Notes: a model not told the origin generated them from the letters alone. Counted from the first letter of the stretch, positions 46,867 through 56,953 are shown. The stretch: DNA of 64,000 nt from Acidovorax sp. GBBC 1281 (GCF_028473645.1 NZ_CP097269.1:1630001-1694000); one strand, 5' to 3'. Program-made: numbers and translations.

Positions 46867-49800
46867 ATGGCAATCATGCACCGCGTATCGGGCTGGCTGG
46901 GCCGGCTCAGTGTGGGCCGCAAGCTCATGCTCATCTACCTGCTGGACCTGACGGCCGTGATCTACGTCTCGGGAATCCTGATCCACGAGAAATTCCTGGC
47001 CATCGATTTCGCGCGCAAGGAGATCGTGGGCACCGCCTATGCCTCGGTGGTGCGCGACGGGCTGATGGGGGCGTTCATGGAGGGCGACGGCATCGCGGGC
47101 ATCCTGCTGATGGACCGCCTGGCCGCGGTGCGCAGCGATCACGACGGCGCACTCAAGACCGGCGAGCCGGCCGCGCGCTTCGAGGCGCTGCTGCGCCAGT
47201 CGGCCACCGGCGACCCGGCGGGGCGTGGAGCGGTGGGCGCAATGGGGGCGGCCGGCGAGCCGGTGCGCGGGCCCTTGCTGCGGCAGGGGCGCGAGCTGCT
47301 CACGACCGTGGGCAACCAGTCCAACCTGATCCTCGATCCCGACCTGGACAGCTACTACGTGATGTCGCTGATCCTGCTGCGCTTTCCGGAGCTGCTGCAG
47401 GTCACGCACGACACGGCGGCCTTCCTGAATGCGCCCGGCGCCCGCCAGGGCGACCACCGCGCGGCCGAACTGCTCACGCTGGCGGGCCGGCTCGATGCGG
47501 TGATGCTGGGCATCGATGCCGACTACGACCAGGCCTTCATCGCTGGCTCGCCCGCGCTGAGGGCGGCGCTGGACGCGCAGCGCGCGGCCTTGCGCCAGGC
47601 CGGCAACGACCTGCAGGCGCTGCTGCAGGGCATCGCCCAGGGCGAGGGGCGCACCGCCGCGGCCGAGCTACCCGCGCGCCAGCGTGCGCTGCTGGGCGCG
47701 CTGCAGACGGCGTGGGTGCAGGGCACGGCGCAGCTGGACCGCCTGCTCTACGCCCGGGTGGACGACCTCTTTGCGCGCATGTGGCTGCACCTGGGCACGG
47801 CCGTGCTGCTGCTGGGCTGCATCCTGAGCCTGGTCACGCTGGTGGCGCGGCAGATCGCCAAGCCCCTGCAGCAGTTGGCTCGTGTGGCCGACGAAGTGCG
47901 CCGCAGCGGCGACCACACCCTGCGCGCGCACTGGACCAGCCGCGACGAGATCGGCCGGCTGGTGACGGCCTTCAACGGCATGCTGGCGCAGCTCGACCGC
48001 GAGCGCGTGCTGCAGCAGGAGCTGGCCGCCAGCGCGCGCGCCGCCGAGGCCCAGCGCGAGCTGGTGGAGGCGCTGCCCATTCCGATGGTGGTCACCTCCG
48101 TGCCCGAGCACGAGGTGCTGCACGCCAACGCCCCGGCCGGCCTTTGGCTGAACGGCACCACGCTAGACCCCTGGCGCACGGGCATGGACCCGGGTGTGCG
48201 CGCACGCTTTTTCCAGCGGCTGGCCGACCAGGGCGTGGTGGACGAGTTCGAGGTGCGCTGGAAAGGCAGCGCCGAGCCGCTGTGGGCCGTGCTGTCGGCG
48301 CGGCGCCTGCACTTCCAGGGGCGCGATGCCATGCTGACCGCCTTCACGCCCATCAACGTGCTCAAGGTGATGGAGCAGCGGCTGGAGCTGTGGGCCAAGG
48401 TGTTCGAGGCCTCGTCCGAGGGCATCATCATCATGGCTGCGGACCAGAAGATCCTGAGCGTGAACAAGGCGTTCTGCCGCAGCACGCATTACGACTTCTA
48501 CGAGGTGATCGGCGAGAACCTGGGCTTCCTGCTGGAGGACCCGGGCGAGCCGCCGCTGGGCGCGCGCATCGCCCGCACGCTGCTGGACAAGGAGTCCTGG
48601 CAGGGCGAGGTGCGGTTCCGGCGCCGCTCGGGCGAGACCTACCCGGCCTGGCTGATGGTGTCGGCGGTGCGCGAGGGCGGCAAGGGCGGCGCCGTGGCCA
48701 ACCACATCGGCATCGCCATCGACATCACCGACCGCAAGCGCAACGAGGAGCGCATCCAGTTCCTGGCCCACCACGACGTGCTCACCGAGCTGCCCAACCG
48801 TTCGCTGTGCGTGCAGCGGCTGCAGGCGGCCATCGCGCATGCCGCCATCACGGGCGAGCGCGTGGCGGTGCTGTTCATCGACCTGGACCGCTTCAAGTCC
48901 ATCAACGACACGCTGGGCCACCACATCGGCGACGGGCTTTTGCGCTCGGTGGCGGCGCGGCTGCTGCAGGCCGTGCGCACGCACGACACCGTGAGCCGCC
49001 TGGGCGGTGACGAGTTCGTGATCGTGATGCGCGACGTGGAAGGCCCGGACGACGTGCTGCAGGCCGTGGAGCGCCGGTTGATCCCGCTCATCCGCCAGAG
49101 CCACCCGGTGCAGGGGCACGAGCTGAACGTGTCGTGCAGCGTGGGCATCGCCGTGTACCCCGACGACGGCACGGGGCTGGACGAACTGATGCGCCGTGCC
49201 GACGCCGCCATGTACGAGGCCAAGACCACCGGCCGCGACATGGCGCGCCTGTATTCGCTGGAGACCGACCGGCGCGTGCAGGCCCGCCAGGCCATGGAGC
49301 AGATGCTGCGCCGCGCGCTGGAGCGCCACGAACTGGAGCTGCACTACCAGCCGCGCGTGGACACGCGCTCGGGCCGCCTCACGGGCGTGGAGGCGTTGGT
49401 GCGCTGGAACCACCCGGTGCTCGGCCAGGTGCTGCCGGGCGAGTTCATCCCCATCGCGGAAGAGGCCGGCCTGATCCGCGCCATCGGCGGATGGGTGCTG
49501 GAGCAGGCCTGCCTGCAGTGGGCCCGCTGGCAGGCCGGGCCGGGCGCTGCCGCGATGCCCGCCGGTGCCCCCGCGGTGCCCTCCGGCACTGCCGCCGCCT
49601 CCGTCCAGGACGCCCGCCGGGTGCGGCCGCCCCTGGCCCTGGGGGGGCTGCCGGTGTCGGTCAACCTCTCGGCCGCGCAACTGGCCGACCCGGCGCTGGT
49701 GCCCGACATCCGCACCCTGCTGGCGCGCTGCGGCATGCCGCCCCGGTGGCTGGAGCTGGAGCTGACCGAATCGCAGCTGATGGAGAACGCAGAGGCCACC

Positions 49801-50181
49801 CAGCAGCAGCTGGCCGCGCTCAAGGCCCTGGGCGTTCAGCTGTCCATCGACGACTTCGGCACCGGCTATTCCAGCCTGGCCTACCTCAAGCGCTTCGACA
49901 TCGACAAGCTCAAGGTGGACAAGTCCTTCATCCGAGACATGTTGACCGACGGGGCCGACATGGCCATCACCCGCGCCGTCATCGCGCTGGGCCACACCCT
50001 GGGCCTGAAGGTGGTGGCCGAGGGCGTGGAGGACCTGGCCACGGCGCAGGCCCTGGGCTTGCTCGACTGCGACGAACTGCAGGGCTACCACTTCAGCCAG
50101 GCGCTGCCCGTGCCGGCGCTGGAGGCATGGGTGCGGGGCTATGGGGGTGAGCGGCCCCGGCTGGCGTTGCTGCCGTCGTGA
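46867..50181 (+). CDS. membrane sensor with HAMP, PAS, GGDEF and EAL domains
   Basis: About 1104 residues (ATG 46876 is an alternative). Two membrane helices flank a mostly helical periplasmic domain (about 35-300). A HAMP domain follows (IAKPLQQLARVADEVRRSG), then PAS modules, GGDEF (RLGGDEFVIVM near 711, with an RTHD inhibitory I-site five residues before), and EAL (VEALVRWNHPV near 840, DDFGTGYSSLAYL near 994, VVAEGVED near 1048). Both c-di-GMP synthesis and hydrolysis motifs look intact. The EAL domain carries an insertion of about 40 Ala/Pro-rich residues (near 895-932). Its 3' end overlaps the convergent monooxygenase gene by 43 bases. Confidence 0.93.
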   Translation: MAIMHRVSGWLGRLSVGRKLMLIYLLDLTAVIYVSGILIHEKFLAIDFARKEIVGTAYASVVRDGLMGAFMEGDGIAGILLMDRLAAVRSDHDGALKTGEPAARFEALLRQSATGDPAGRGAVGAMGAAGEPVRGPLLRQGRELLTTVGNQSNLILDPDLDSYYVMSLILLRFPELLQVTHDTAAFLNAPGARQGDHRAAELLTLAGRLDAVMLGIDADYDQAFIAGSPALRAALDAQRAALRQAGNDLQALLQGIAQGEGRTAAAELPARQRALLGALQTAWVQGTAQLDRLLYARVDDLFARMWLHLGTAVLLLGCILSLVTLVARQIAKPLQQLARVADEVRRSGDHTLRAHWTSRDEIGRLVTAFNGMLAQLDRERVLQQELAASARAAEAQRELVEALPIPMVVTSVPEHEVLHANAPAGLWLNGTTLDPWRTGMDPGVRARFFQRLADQGVVDEFEVRWKGSAEPLWAVLSARRLHFQGRDAMLTAFTPINVLKVMEQRLELWAKVFEASSEGIIIMAADQKILSVNKAFCRSTHYDFYEVIGENLGFLLEDPGEPPLGARIARTLLDKESWQGEVRFRRRSGETYPAWLMVSAVREGGKGGAVANHIGIAIDITDRKRNEERIQFLAHHDVLTELPNRSLCVQRLQAAIAHAAITGERVAVLFIDLDRFKSINDTLGHHIGDGLLRSVAARLLQAVRTHDTVSRLGGDEFVIVMRDVEGPDDVLQAVERRLIPLIRQSHPVQGHELNVSCSVGIAVYPDDGTGLDELMRRADAAMYEAKTTGRDMARLYSLETDRRVQARQAMEQMLRRALERHELELHYQPRVDTRSGRLTGVEALVRWNHPVLGQVLPGEFIPIAEEAGLIRAIGGWVLEQACLQWARWQAGPGAAAMPAGAPAVPSGTAAASVQDARRVRPPLALGGLPVSVNLSAAQLADPALVPDIRTLLARCGMPPRWLELELTESQLMENAEATQQQLAALKALGVQLSIDDFGTGYSSLAYLKRFDIDKLKVDKSFIRDMLTDGADMAITRAVIALGHTLGLKVVAEGVEDLATAQALGLLDCDELQGYHFSQALPVPALEAWVRGYGGERPRLALLPS

Positions 50182-50516
50182 ATCGCGCGCGAATCGGCCG
50201 GCGCCTGCGCGCGGTCGTGCAGCCCGTAATCGCGCAGCACCGCCGCCACGCGCAGGCGGTAGTCGGCGAACACGCCTGCGCGGCCGGCGGCCTGCGCATG
50301 GCGGTGGCTCTCGCACTGGCGCCACTGCGCCACGGCGGCCTCGTCGCGCCAGAACGACAGCGACAGCAGCTTGCCCGGCTGGCTGAGGCTCTCGAACCGC
50401 TCGATGGAGACGAAGCCGTCCATGCGCTCCAGCTCGCAGCGCAGCGCGGCGGCGGTGTCCAGGTAGGGCTGGCGGCCTGCGGCACTGGGCACGACCTCGA
50501 AGATGACGGCGATCAT
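50139..50516 (-). CDS. antibiotic biosynthesis monooxygenase (ABM) domain protein
   Basis: A 125-residue protein with the ABM dimeric ferredoxin-like fold: [20 protein letters not shown], then [15 protein letters not shown] and [17 protein letters not shown]. Family members are cofactor-free oxygenases or heme-degrading proteins; a substrate cannot be assigned. Its start overlaps the stop of the NIPSNAP gene (ATGA at 50513-50516). Its end overlaps the GGDEF-EAL gene on the other strand. Confidence 0.82.
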   Translation of the reverse strand: MIAVIFEVVPSAAGRQPYLDTAAALRCELERMDGFVSIERFESLSQPGKLLSLSFWRDEAAVAQWRQCESHRHAQAAGRAGVFADYRLRVAAVLRDYGLHDRAQAPADSRAIHDGSNASRGRSPP

Positions 50517-50917
50517 GCGGTGGCCCCTGCGGCGGGCGGCTCTCCTGCGGATCCCAGCAGCGACAGCAGCGACAGCGGCGGGTGCGGCGGCAGGGCGGGG
50601 CGCTGGAACGTGCCCTCCACCACCTCGGCGAAGGTGCGCTGCTCGCGCAGGATGAAGCGCTGGCGCTGCGCCCGCTCGAAGTTGGCGCAGCCTTGCGGAT
50701 CGGTCCGCAGCCGTGCGCGGTAGGCCTCGTAAGCGGCCAGGCTGTCGAACGCGATCAGGCCCCAGGCCTCGTCGTTGGTGCCCTCGCTGGGCACGAAATA
50801 GCCCAGCAAATGGCCGCCGCAGCGCGGGATGATGTGGCCCCAGTGCGCGGCGTACTCGCGGAACGCGTCGATCTGGAAGGGGTCGAGCCGGTAACGGATG
50901 AAGCAGGTGAGGGCCAT
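50513..50917 (-). CDS. NIPSNAP family protein
   Basis: A 134-residue protein: [19 protein letters not shown], then [21 protein letters not shown] and [17 protein letters not shown], the NIPSNAP ferredoxin-like fold. Function is unknown in bacteria; neighbours are often oxidoreductases. It is coupled to the ABM gene and divergent from an ArsR-like regulator 158 bases away, so the three probably form one regulated unit. Confidence 0.85.
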   Translation of the reverse strand: MALTCFIRYRLDPFQIDAFREYAAHWGHIIPRCGGHLLGYFVPSEGTNDEAWGLIAFDSLAAYEAYRARLRTDPQGCANFERAQRQRFILREQRTFAEVVEGTFQRPALPPHPPLSLLSLLGSAGEPPAAGATA

Positions 50918-51074
50918 GGAGGGTTCCTTGAGCAGAAGGTTGGGGAGGCGAAGGCGGAGGGCCGGCGGGGCGCCGCATCGCACGGCAAGGCTGACATTGG
51001 GCCGCGTTCCGCGGGGTCGATGCTTCGCCGTGGAACGAAGCATCGCGGCCGGCACCTGCGGCACACTGGCCGGC

Positions 51075-51818
51075 ATGAACACCAACCAGATCGCGCACAT
51101 CGCCGCGCTCGTCGGCGAGCCGGCGCGCACCGGCATGCTGCTGGCGCTGATGGACGGGCGCGCGCTCACCGCGCGCGAGCTGGCCGATGCGGCGCGCATC
51201 ACGCCGGCCACCGCCAGCCGCCACCTGGCCCTGCTGGTGCAGGCGCGCCTGCTGTCGGTGCAGAGCCAGGGCCGCCACCGCTACCACCGCCTCGCCTCGG
51301 CCGAGGTGGCGCGGCTGCTGGAGGGGCTGATGCAGCTGGCCGCGGGCCAGGCCCCGCCGGCGCGCCCGGTGGCGGTGGGCCCGCGCGATGCGGCGCTGCG
51401 CAGGGCGCGCACCTGCTACGACCACATCGCCGGGCGGCTGGGGGTGGCGGTGGCCGAGCATCTGCTGCAAGAGGGCGCGATCGTGTTCGACACCGAGGCG
51501 AGCGGGCAGGTGACCGACCGGGCCGCCGCCGTGCTGGGGCGCCTGGGGCTGGACCTGGCGGGCCCGTCCGCCGGCCCGCCGCAGCGGGGTCCGCGCCCGC
51601 TGTGCCGCCCGTGCCTGGACTGGAGCGAGCGGCGCCCGCACCTGGCCGGGCGCCTGGGCGCGCTGGTGTGCGCGCACTGCCTGGAGCAGGGCTGGCTGGT
51701 GCGCCGCGAAGGCTCGCGCGCGCTCGCCATCACCCCGCCCGGGGCCGCCGCCCTGCAGGGCTGGCTGGGCACCGCGCGCTGGAGCGGCGTGGTGCAAGCG
51801 GCATCGCCCGGCGCCTGA
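51075..51818 (+). CDS. ArsR-like winged-helix transcriptional regulator
   Basis: A 247-residue protein. The N-terminal helix-turn-helix ([40 protein letters not shown]) is of the ArsR type. The C-terminal 140 residues include four cysteines in two clusters (LCRPCLDW and CAHCLEQG) that could bind metal or sense redox. It probably represses the divergent NIPSNAP-ABM pair. The inducer is unknown. Confidence 0.85.
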   Translation: MNTNQIAHIAALVGEPARTGMLLALMDGRALTARELADAARITPATASRHLALLVQARLLSVQSQGRHRYHRLASAEVARLLEGLMQLAAGQAPPARPVAVGPRDAALRRARTCYDHIAGRLGVAVAEHLLQEGAIVFDTEASGQVTDRAAAVLGRLGLDLAGPSAGPPQRGPRPLCRPCLDWSERRPHLAGRLGALVCAHCLEQGWLVRREGSRALAITPPGAAALQGWLGTARWSGVVQAASPGA

Positions 51819-52134
51819 AACGACGAGGCCCGATCGGGCCCTGGCCCTTCCTGGCCTGCAGCGGCAGCCGCTCGGCCCGCTGCGCCGGCGCGTCGGCGAA
51901 GAATCCACCGGCCCGCTGTCGGCCAACGCGCATGGCCATTAGGCGCTCCATCCGACAGGGCCTGCACGGCCCCCAGCCGCGTAATCGGGGGCCACGCCCC
52001 ATTGCCCGCCGAGCCCCGCATGCCACCCCCTTCGATCGATCGATTCCGACACCGCCATCCGCTGCGCGCCCGCCCTGGCTTCCTGGAGCGGGCCGCTGCC
52101 CCGCACCGCCACAGGCCCGCGTCGAAAGCGGTCC
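51819..52134. other. 316-base intergenic stretch
   Basis: GC-rich DNA between the ArsR-like gene and the YdeP-type gene. A palindromic gatcgatcgatt run lies near 52034. No gene or clear promoter or terminator is identified, except a weak hairpin just after the regulator gene. Confidence 0.4.
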
Positions 52135-54477
52135 ATGTCTGATAAGCCGTCGCCCCCCGCCCAAGACCTGGCCACGCCAGCCAGCAGCGCATCACCCAAT
52201 GCAGAGCAGGATCCCCCGCCGTCCGGTGGCTGGGGCTCCGTCAGAGCGGTCGCCGGCACCCTGCTGCGGGATCGCCCGGGCGTCACGGTGATCAAGGCGC
52301 TGGCCCTGCAGAACAAGCACGACGGTTTCACCTGCTCCAGTTGTGCCTGGGCCAAGCCGCTGCACCCGCATCCCGCCGAGTTCTGCGAGAACGGCGCGAA
52401 GGCGACGTCGTGGGAGCTGACGGACCGGCGCCTGGACGCCGCCTTCTTCGATTCCCACGCCTTGGCGGAACTCGCCGGCTGGACCGACCACGCGCTGGAG
52501 GCGGGCGGGCGGCTGACGGTTCCTCTGCGCTACGACGCCGGCCGGGACCGGTATGTCGAGGTCTCCTGGCAGGAGGCCTTCGACGGCATCGGCCGGGAGC
52601 TGAAAGCGCTGCAGCCCGATGCGGTGGTGTTCTACGCGTCGGGCCGGGCGTCGCTGGAGACGTCGTACCTGTGGCAACTCTTCGCCCGGCTGTATGGGAC
52701 CAACAACCTGCCCGACAGCTCGAACATGTGCCACGAGAGCACATCGGTCGGCCTCAAGAAGTCCATCGGTTCGCCGGTGGGCACGGTGGACCTGGACGAC
52801 TTCGACCAGTGCGACGCCATCTTCTTCTTCGGCCAGAACGTCGGCGTGTCCAGCCCGCGCATGCTGCATTCCCTGCAGGACGCGCGGCGCCGCGGCGTGC
52901 CCATCGTGACCTTCAATCCGCTGCGCGAGAGCGGCCTGGTGGCGTTCAACAACCCCCAGTCGCCGGTGGACATGCTCACGCCGGGCAGCACCGCCATCAG
53001 CACGCAGTACCTGCAGGTCCGGCCCGGGGGCGACATCGCCGCGCTGACCGGCCTGTGCAAGTTCGTGATCGAGGCGGACGATGCCGCGCTGGCGTCGGGC
53101 GGCCCCCGCGCCATCGATGCCCGGTTCGTCGCCGAGCACACGCAGGGCTACGACGAACTCGCGCAGGCGATGAGCGCCGCCTCGTGGGCCGACATCGAAA
53201 GCGACTCCGGCCTGTCCCGCCCGGCGCTGGAGGAGGCCGCACGCACCTACCTTGCGGCCGAACGCGTCATCGGCATCTACGGCATGGGGCTCACGCAGCA
53301 CCGCGAGGGCGTGCTGAACGTGCAGATGCTCGCAAACCTGCTGCTGCTGCGCGGCAACGTGGGCAAGCCCGGCGCCGGGCTGTGCCCGGTGCGCGGGCAT
53401 TCCAACGTGCAGGGGCAGCGCACGGTGGGCATCACCGAGAAGCCGGAACTCGCCCCGCTGGACCAGCTGGCCTCGCAGTTCCAGTTCGAGCCGCCGCGCA
53501 AGAAAGGCCTGGATACCGTCGCCGCCTGTCGGGGCATCCTGGACGGTTCGGTGCGGGCGTTCCTCGGCCTCGGCGGCAATTTCGTGCGCGCGGTGCCCGA
53601 GACGGCGCTCATCGAGGGCGCGTGGCGCGGGATGCGGCTGACCGTTCAGATCGCGACCAAGCTCAACCGCAGCCACGTGATGCATGGCGAGGTGGCCTAC
53701 CTGCTGCCGTGCCTGGGCCGGGTGGAGATCGACCGGCAGGCCGGCGGCGAGCAAACGGTGTCGACCGAGGATTCGACGGGTTTCATGCACCCCTCCCGTG
53801 GCGTGGCCGAGCCGGCGGCCGCGACGCTGCGCTCCGAGCTGTCGATCGTGGCGGGCATCGCGCAGGCCACCCTCGCGCCGAACGCCCGCGTTCCATGGTC
53901 CGGGTGGACCGACGACTACGCCCGCGTGCGGGACGCCATCGCGCTGACCTTTCCCAAGATCTTCCATGACTTCAACCGCCGGTTGGCGGTCCCGGGCGGC
54001 TTCGCGCGGCCCATCGCGGCCCGCCATCGGGTGTGGGAGACCGACAGCGGCAGGGCCGCCTTCGTCGCGCCCGGCGGCCTGCAGGCCGATCCGGACCAGG
54101 TTCCCACGCCCGTGGACGGCGAGGTGCTGCGCCTTTTCACGATCCGCAGCGACGACCAGTTCAACACCACCATCTACAGCCTGAACGACCGCTTTCGCCG
54201 GATCGAGGGCACGCGCCAGGTGCTGTTGATGAATGCCCACGACATCGAACGGCTCGGCCTGCAGGCCGGCGCCCGGGTGACGGCGCGCACGCAATGGCGC
54301 CAGGACGACGTCCGCCGCGAGGTGGCCGGACTGACCGTCCTGGCCTACGACCTGCCGCGCGGTGCCGTGGCGGGCTACTACCCCGAACTCAACCCGTTGA
54401 TGCCCCTGGACCACCACGCCAGGGAAAGCCACGTGCCCGCCGCCAAGTCCATTCCCGTCCGCCTGTTCCCAGGCTGA
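52135..54477 (+). CDS. FdhF/YdeP-family molybdopterin oxidoreductase
   Basis: A 780-residue member of the YdeP branch of formate-dehydrogenase-like enzymes. CSSCAWAKPLHPHPAEFCENG near residue 65 resembles the shortened Fe-S motif of YdeP proteins. Mo-bisMGD binding segments follow (VVFYASGRASLETSYLWQLF, DSSNMCHESTSVGLKKSIG, DAIFFFGQNVGVSSPRM), then an aspartate-decarboxylase-like C-terminal domain. E. coli YdeP contributes to acid resistance, but its reaction is undefined. No signal peptide is seen, so it is cytoplasmic. A catalase-like gene follows after 38 bases. Confidence 0.87.
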   Translation: MSDKPSPPAQDLATPASSASPNAEQDPPPSGGWGSVRAVAGTLLRDRPGVTVIKALALQNKHDGFTCSSCAWAKPLHPHPAEFCENGAKATSWELTDRRLDAAFFDSHALAELAGWTDHALEAGGRLTVPLRYDAGRDRYVEVSWQEAFDGIGRELKALQPDAVVFYASGRASLETSYLWQLFARLYGTNNLPDSSNMCHESTSVGLKKSIGSPVGTVDLDDFDQCDAIFFFGQNVGVSSPRMLHSLQDARRRGVPIVTFNPLRESGLVAFNNPQSPVDMLTPGSTAISTQYLQVRPGGDIAALTGLCKFVIEADDAALASGGPRAIDARFVAEHTQGYDELAQAMSAASWADIESDSGLSRPALEEAARTYLAAERVIGIYGMGLTQHREGVLNVQMLANLLLLRGNVGKPGAGLCPVRGHSNVQGQRTVGITEKPELAPLDQLASQFQFEPPRKKGLDTVAACRGILDGSVRAFLGLGGNFVRAVPETALIEGAWRGMRLTVQIATKLNRSHVMHGEVAYLLPCLGRVEIDRQAGGEQTVSTEDSTGFMHPSRGVAEPAAATLRSELSIVAGIAQATLAPNARVPWSGWTDDYARVRDAIALTFPKIFHDFNRRLAVPGGFARPIAARHRVWETDSGRAAFVAPGGLQADPDQVPTPVDGEVLRLFTIRSDDQFNTTIYSLNDRFRRIEGTRQVLLMNAHDIERLGLQAGARVTARTQWRQDDVRREVAGLTVLAYDLPRGAVAGYYPELNPLMPLDHHARESHVPAAKSIPVRLFPG

Positions 54478-54515
54478 TGCGCCCGCCCCCACCCTCTCAC
54501 TGCCAAGGACCCGCC

Positions 54516-55631
54516 ATGCGCCAAGACCCCGCCAGCCAGTCGCCCGTACGCTACCACCCCGCCGTCGAGCAGGCCGATCCCGACGAGCCGCAGGTGTTCG
54601 CCGACCTGGACCAGACGCTCGCCAAGATCCGCGAGACGACGTTCGAGCACAGCGGCCACGCGCGCCGCAGCGTCCATGCCAAGGCGCACGGCGTGCTGCG
54701 GGCGCAATTGACGGTGCTGCCGGACTTGCCCGAGCCGCTCGCCCAGGGGCTGTTCGCACGGCCCGGCACGTACGACGCGATCCTGCGGTTCTCCACCAAC
54801 CCGGGCGACGTGCTGGACGACAAGGTGTCCCTGCCCCGGGGCCTGGGCTTGAAGGTCCTCGGAGTCGAGGGCGAGCGGCTCCCGGGTTCGGAGTCCGACA
54901 CCACCCAGAATTTCGTCTTTGCGGACAGCCCGGTCTTCGCTGCGCCCACGGCCCGGAAATTCCTGAGCAACCTCAAGCCCCTGGCGGCCACGACCGATGT
55001 GGCGCAGGGGGCCAAGAAAGCGCTGTCGGCCACCCTGCAGGTGGCGGAAAGGGTCGTCGAGGCCTTCGGCGGCAAGAGCGGCAAGCTGATCTCGCTGGGC
55101 GGCCATGCCCCGACGCACGTGCTGGGCGCCACCTTCTTCTCGGGCGCGGCCTTGCGGCACGGCCAGTACATCGCCAAGCTGTCGCTGGCGCCGGCATCGG
55201 ACGCCTTGAAGGCGCTGGTGGACCAGAAGGTCGATCTCGACGGCCGGCCCGATGGCCTGCGCGAGGAGGTGGTCCGCTTCATGGCGGTGCACCCCGCGCA
55301 GTGGGACCTGCGGGTGCAGCTGTGCACCGACCTGGAGTCGATGCCGGTCGAAGACGCGTCCGTGGAGTGGCCGCAGGAACAGAGCCCCTACATCACCGTG
55401 GCCCGGCTGGTGGCGCAGCCGCAGACCGCGTGGAGCGAGGCCGTGGCCGCCGTGTCGGAAGACGGGCTCTTCTTCAGTCCCTGGCGCGGTCTGGCGGACC
55501 ACCAGCCCCTGGGCAATGTGATGCGCGCCCGCAAGCTGGCGTACGAACGCTCCGCGCAGTTTCGCGCGGACCGCAACCAGACGCCGGTGCGCGAACCGAG
55601 CGAAATTCCGCCGTCCATCGGGCGTGCATGA
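54516..55631 (+). CDS. catalase-family (SrpA-like) heme protein
   Basis: A 371-residue protein with the small-catalase core: HARRSVHAKAHGVLRAQLTVL, then FSTNPGDVLDD and GLGLKVLGVEGERL (His/Asn regions), a long middle part, and a C-terminal RKLAYERSAQFRADRN segment that could carry the proximal heme Tyr. It is shorter than typical catalases (about 480 residues) and may act as a peroxidase. The ATG at 54516 is chosen because the upstream frame overlaps the YdeP gene in another phase. Confidence 0.82.
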   Translation: MRQDPASQSPVRYHPAVEQADPDEPQVFADLDQTLAKIRETTFEHSGHARRSVHAKAHGVLRAQLTVLPDLPEPLAQGLFARPGTYDAILRFSTNPGDVLDDKVSLPRGLGLKVLGVEGERLPGSESDTTQNFVFADSPVFAAPTARKFLSNLKPLAATTDVAQGAKKALSATLQVAERVVEAFGGKSGKLISLGGHAPTHVLGATFFSGAALRHGQYIAKLSLAPASDALKALVDQKVDLDGRPDGLREEVVRFMAVHPAQWDLRVQLCTDLESMPVEDASVEWPQEQSPYITVARLVAQPQTAWSEAVAAVSEDGLFFSPWRGLADHQPLGNVMRARKLAYERSAQFRADRNQTPVREPSEIPPSIGRA

Positions 55632-55691
55632 CCGCAGGCCCTGGCCTCTTGCCGGGGCCCGGACTGCCGCCGGTGCCCGTGCCGGCGGGGC

Positions 55692-56945
55692 TCAGCCGCC
55701 CGGCAGCGCCTGCGCGCAGGCGTGCGCGCTGGCCCAGGCCCACTGGAAGTTGTAGCCCCCCAGCCAGCCGGTCACATCGACCACCTCGCCGATGAAGTAC
55801 AGCCCCGGCTGGGCCTTGGCCTCCATGGTCTGCTGCGACAGCGCGCGCGTGTCCACGCCGCCCAGCGTCACCTCGGCCTTTTTGTAGCCCTCGGTGCCCG
55901 TGGGCACCAGCTCCCAGCGCGACAGCCGCTCGGCCAGGCGCGCCAGTGCCTTATCCGAGGCCTCGTTGATGGGCCGCTGCCAGTCCGCATCCTGCTGCAC
56001 CCAGGTGTCGGCCAGCCGGCTGGGCACCAGCGCGGCCAGTTCGTTGGCGACGAGCCTTCTCGACCGGGCCTTGGCCTGCGCCAGCAGGGCGGGCAGGTCG
56101 GTGCCCGGCGCGAGGTGGATGGACAGCGGCAGGCCCTCCTGCCAGTAGCTGGAGATCTGCAGCACCGCCGGGCCCGACAGGCCCCGGTGGGTGAACAGCA
56201 GGTCTTCGTGGAAGGTCATGCGCGCCTTTTTGGCGCCGGTGGAAATCTCCACCGGCAGCGCCAGCCCCGCCAGCTGGGCGTAGGGCGCCCAGGCATCGCC
56301 ATCGAACGTCAGCGGCACCAGCCCCGGGCGACGCTCCACCAGCGCAATGCCGAACTGCTGGGCGATCCGGTAGCCGAAGTCGGTGGCCCCGATCTTCGGG
56401 ATGGACAGGCCGCCCGTGGCCACGACCACGCTGCGCGCCTCGACCGTCCCGCGATCGGTATCGATTTGATAGCAGTACCCCCTAGTGGAATCTGTGCCAG
56501 GGGCCGAAAACACCACATGCTTGATCCGGCATGGCTGCCAGCGCTCCACGCCACCCGCGGCGCATTCGGACAGCAGCATCTGGATGATGTCCTCCGCCGA
56601 GCGGTCGGCGAACAGCTGGCCCTTGTGCTTTTCGTGGTGGGCGATGCCGTGCCGGTCCATCAGCGCGATGAAGTCGGCCGGCGTGTAGCGCGACAGCGCC
56701 GAGCGGCAGAACTGCGGGTTCTGCCCCACGAAGTGCTTGTGCGGCGCGGCCGGGTCCAGGTCGCGGTTGGTGAAGTTGCAGCGACCGCCGCCCGAGATGC
56801 GGATCTTCTCGGCCACCTTCTCGGCGTGGTCGATCAGCAGCACCGAGAGGCCGCGCTGCCCCGCCTGCGCGGCGCAGAACAGGCCCGCCGCGCCGGCGCC
56901 GATGACGACGGCGTCGAAGCGCCGCGCGGTGCCTGCCGTGGTCAT
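55692..56945 (-). CDS. HI0933/YhiN-family flavoprotein
   Basis: A 417-residue FAD-binding protein: AVVIGAGAAGLFCAAQAG (dinucleotide-binding), ISGGGRCNFTN (the family signature), VVATGGLSIPKIGATDFGY and, at the end, GEVVDVTGWLGGYNFQWAW. Members are predicted aminoacetone-like oxidoreductases of unknown substrate. The segment FSAPGTDSTRGYCYQIDTD near residues 145-165 is encoded by a possible copy of the dispersed repeat (56463-56510). A further ORF extends upstream through the sterol-desaturase gene in another frame; the real start is the ATG at 56945. Confidence 0.9.
   Translation of the reverse strand: MTTAGTARRFDAVVIGAGAAGLFCAAQAGQRGLSVLLIDHAEKVAEKIRISGGGRCNFTNRDLDPAAPHKHFVGQNPQFCRSALSRYTPADFIALMDRHGIAHHEKHKGQLFADRSAEDIIQMLLSECAAGGVERWQPCRIKHVVFSAPGTDSTRGYCYQIDTDRGTVEARSVVVATGGLSIPKIGATDFGYRIAQQFGIALVERRPGLVPLTFDGDAWAPYAQLAGLALPVEISTGAKKARMTFHEDLLFTHRGLSGPAVLQISSYWQEGLPLSIHLAPGTDLPALLAQAKARSRRLVANELAALVPSRLADTWVQQDADWQRPINEASDKALARLAERLSRWELVPTGTEGYKKAEVTLGGVDTRALSQQTMEAKAQPGLYFIGEVVDVTGWLGGYNFQWAWASAHACAQALPGG
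56463..56510. repeat. possible dispersed repeat, copy D, inside the HI0933-type gene
   Basis: gatttgatagcagtacccc, then ctagtggaatctgtgccagg and ggccgaaaac. Read on the plus strand this resembles the reverse of copy A/B (atagc ... ctag ... ggcc ... aaaa). It is in frame and translated. The match is approximate. Confidence 0.42.
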
Positions 56946-56953
56946 GGACGCCA

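Noticed and set aside
46623..49010. A 795-codon plus-strand frame overlapping the GGDEF-EAL gene
   Set aside because: It is in a different phase from the real gene, is Arg/Gly/Ala-rich, and has no domain, whereas the other frame carries HAMP, PAS, GGDEF and EAL motifs in order.
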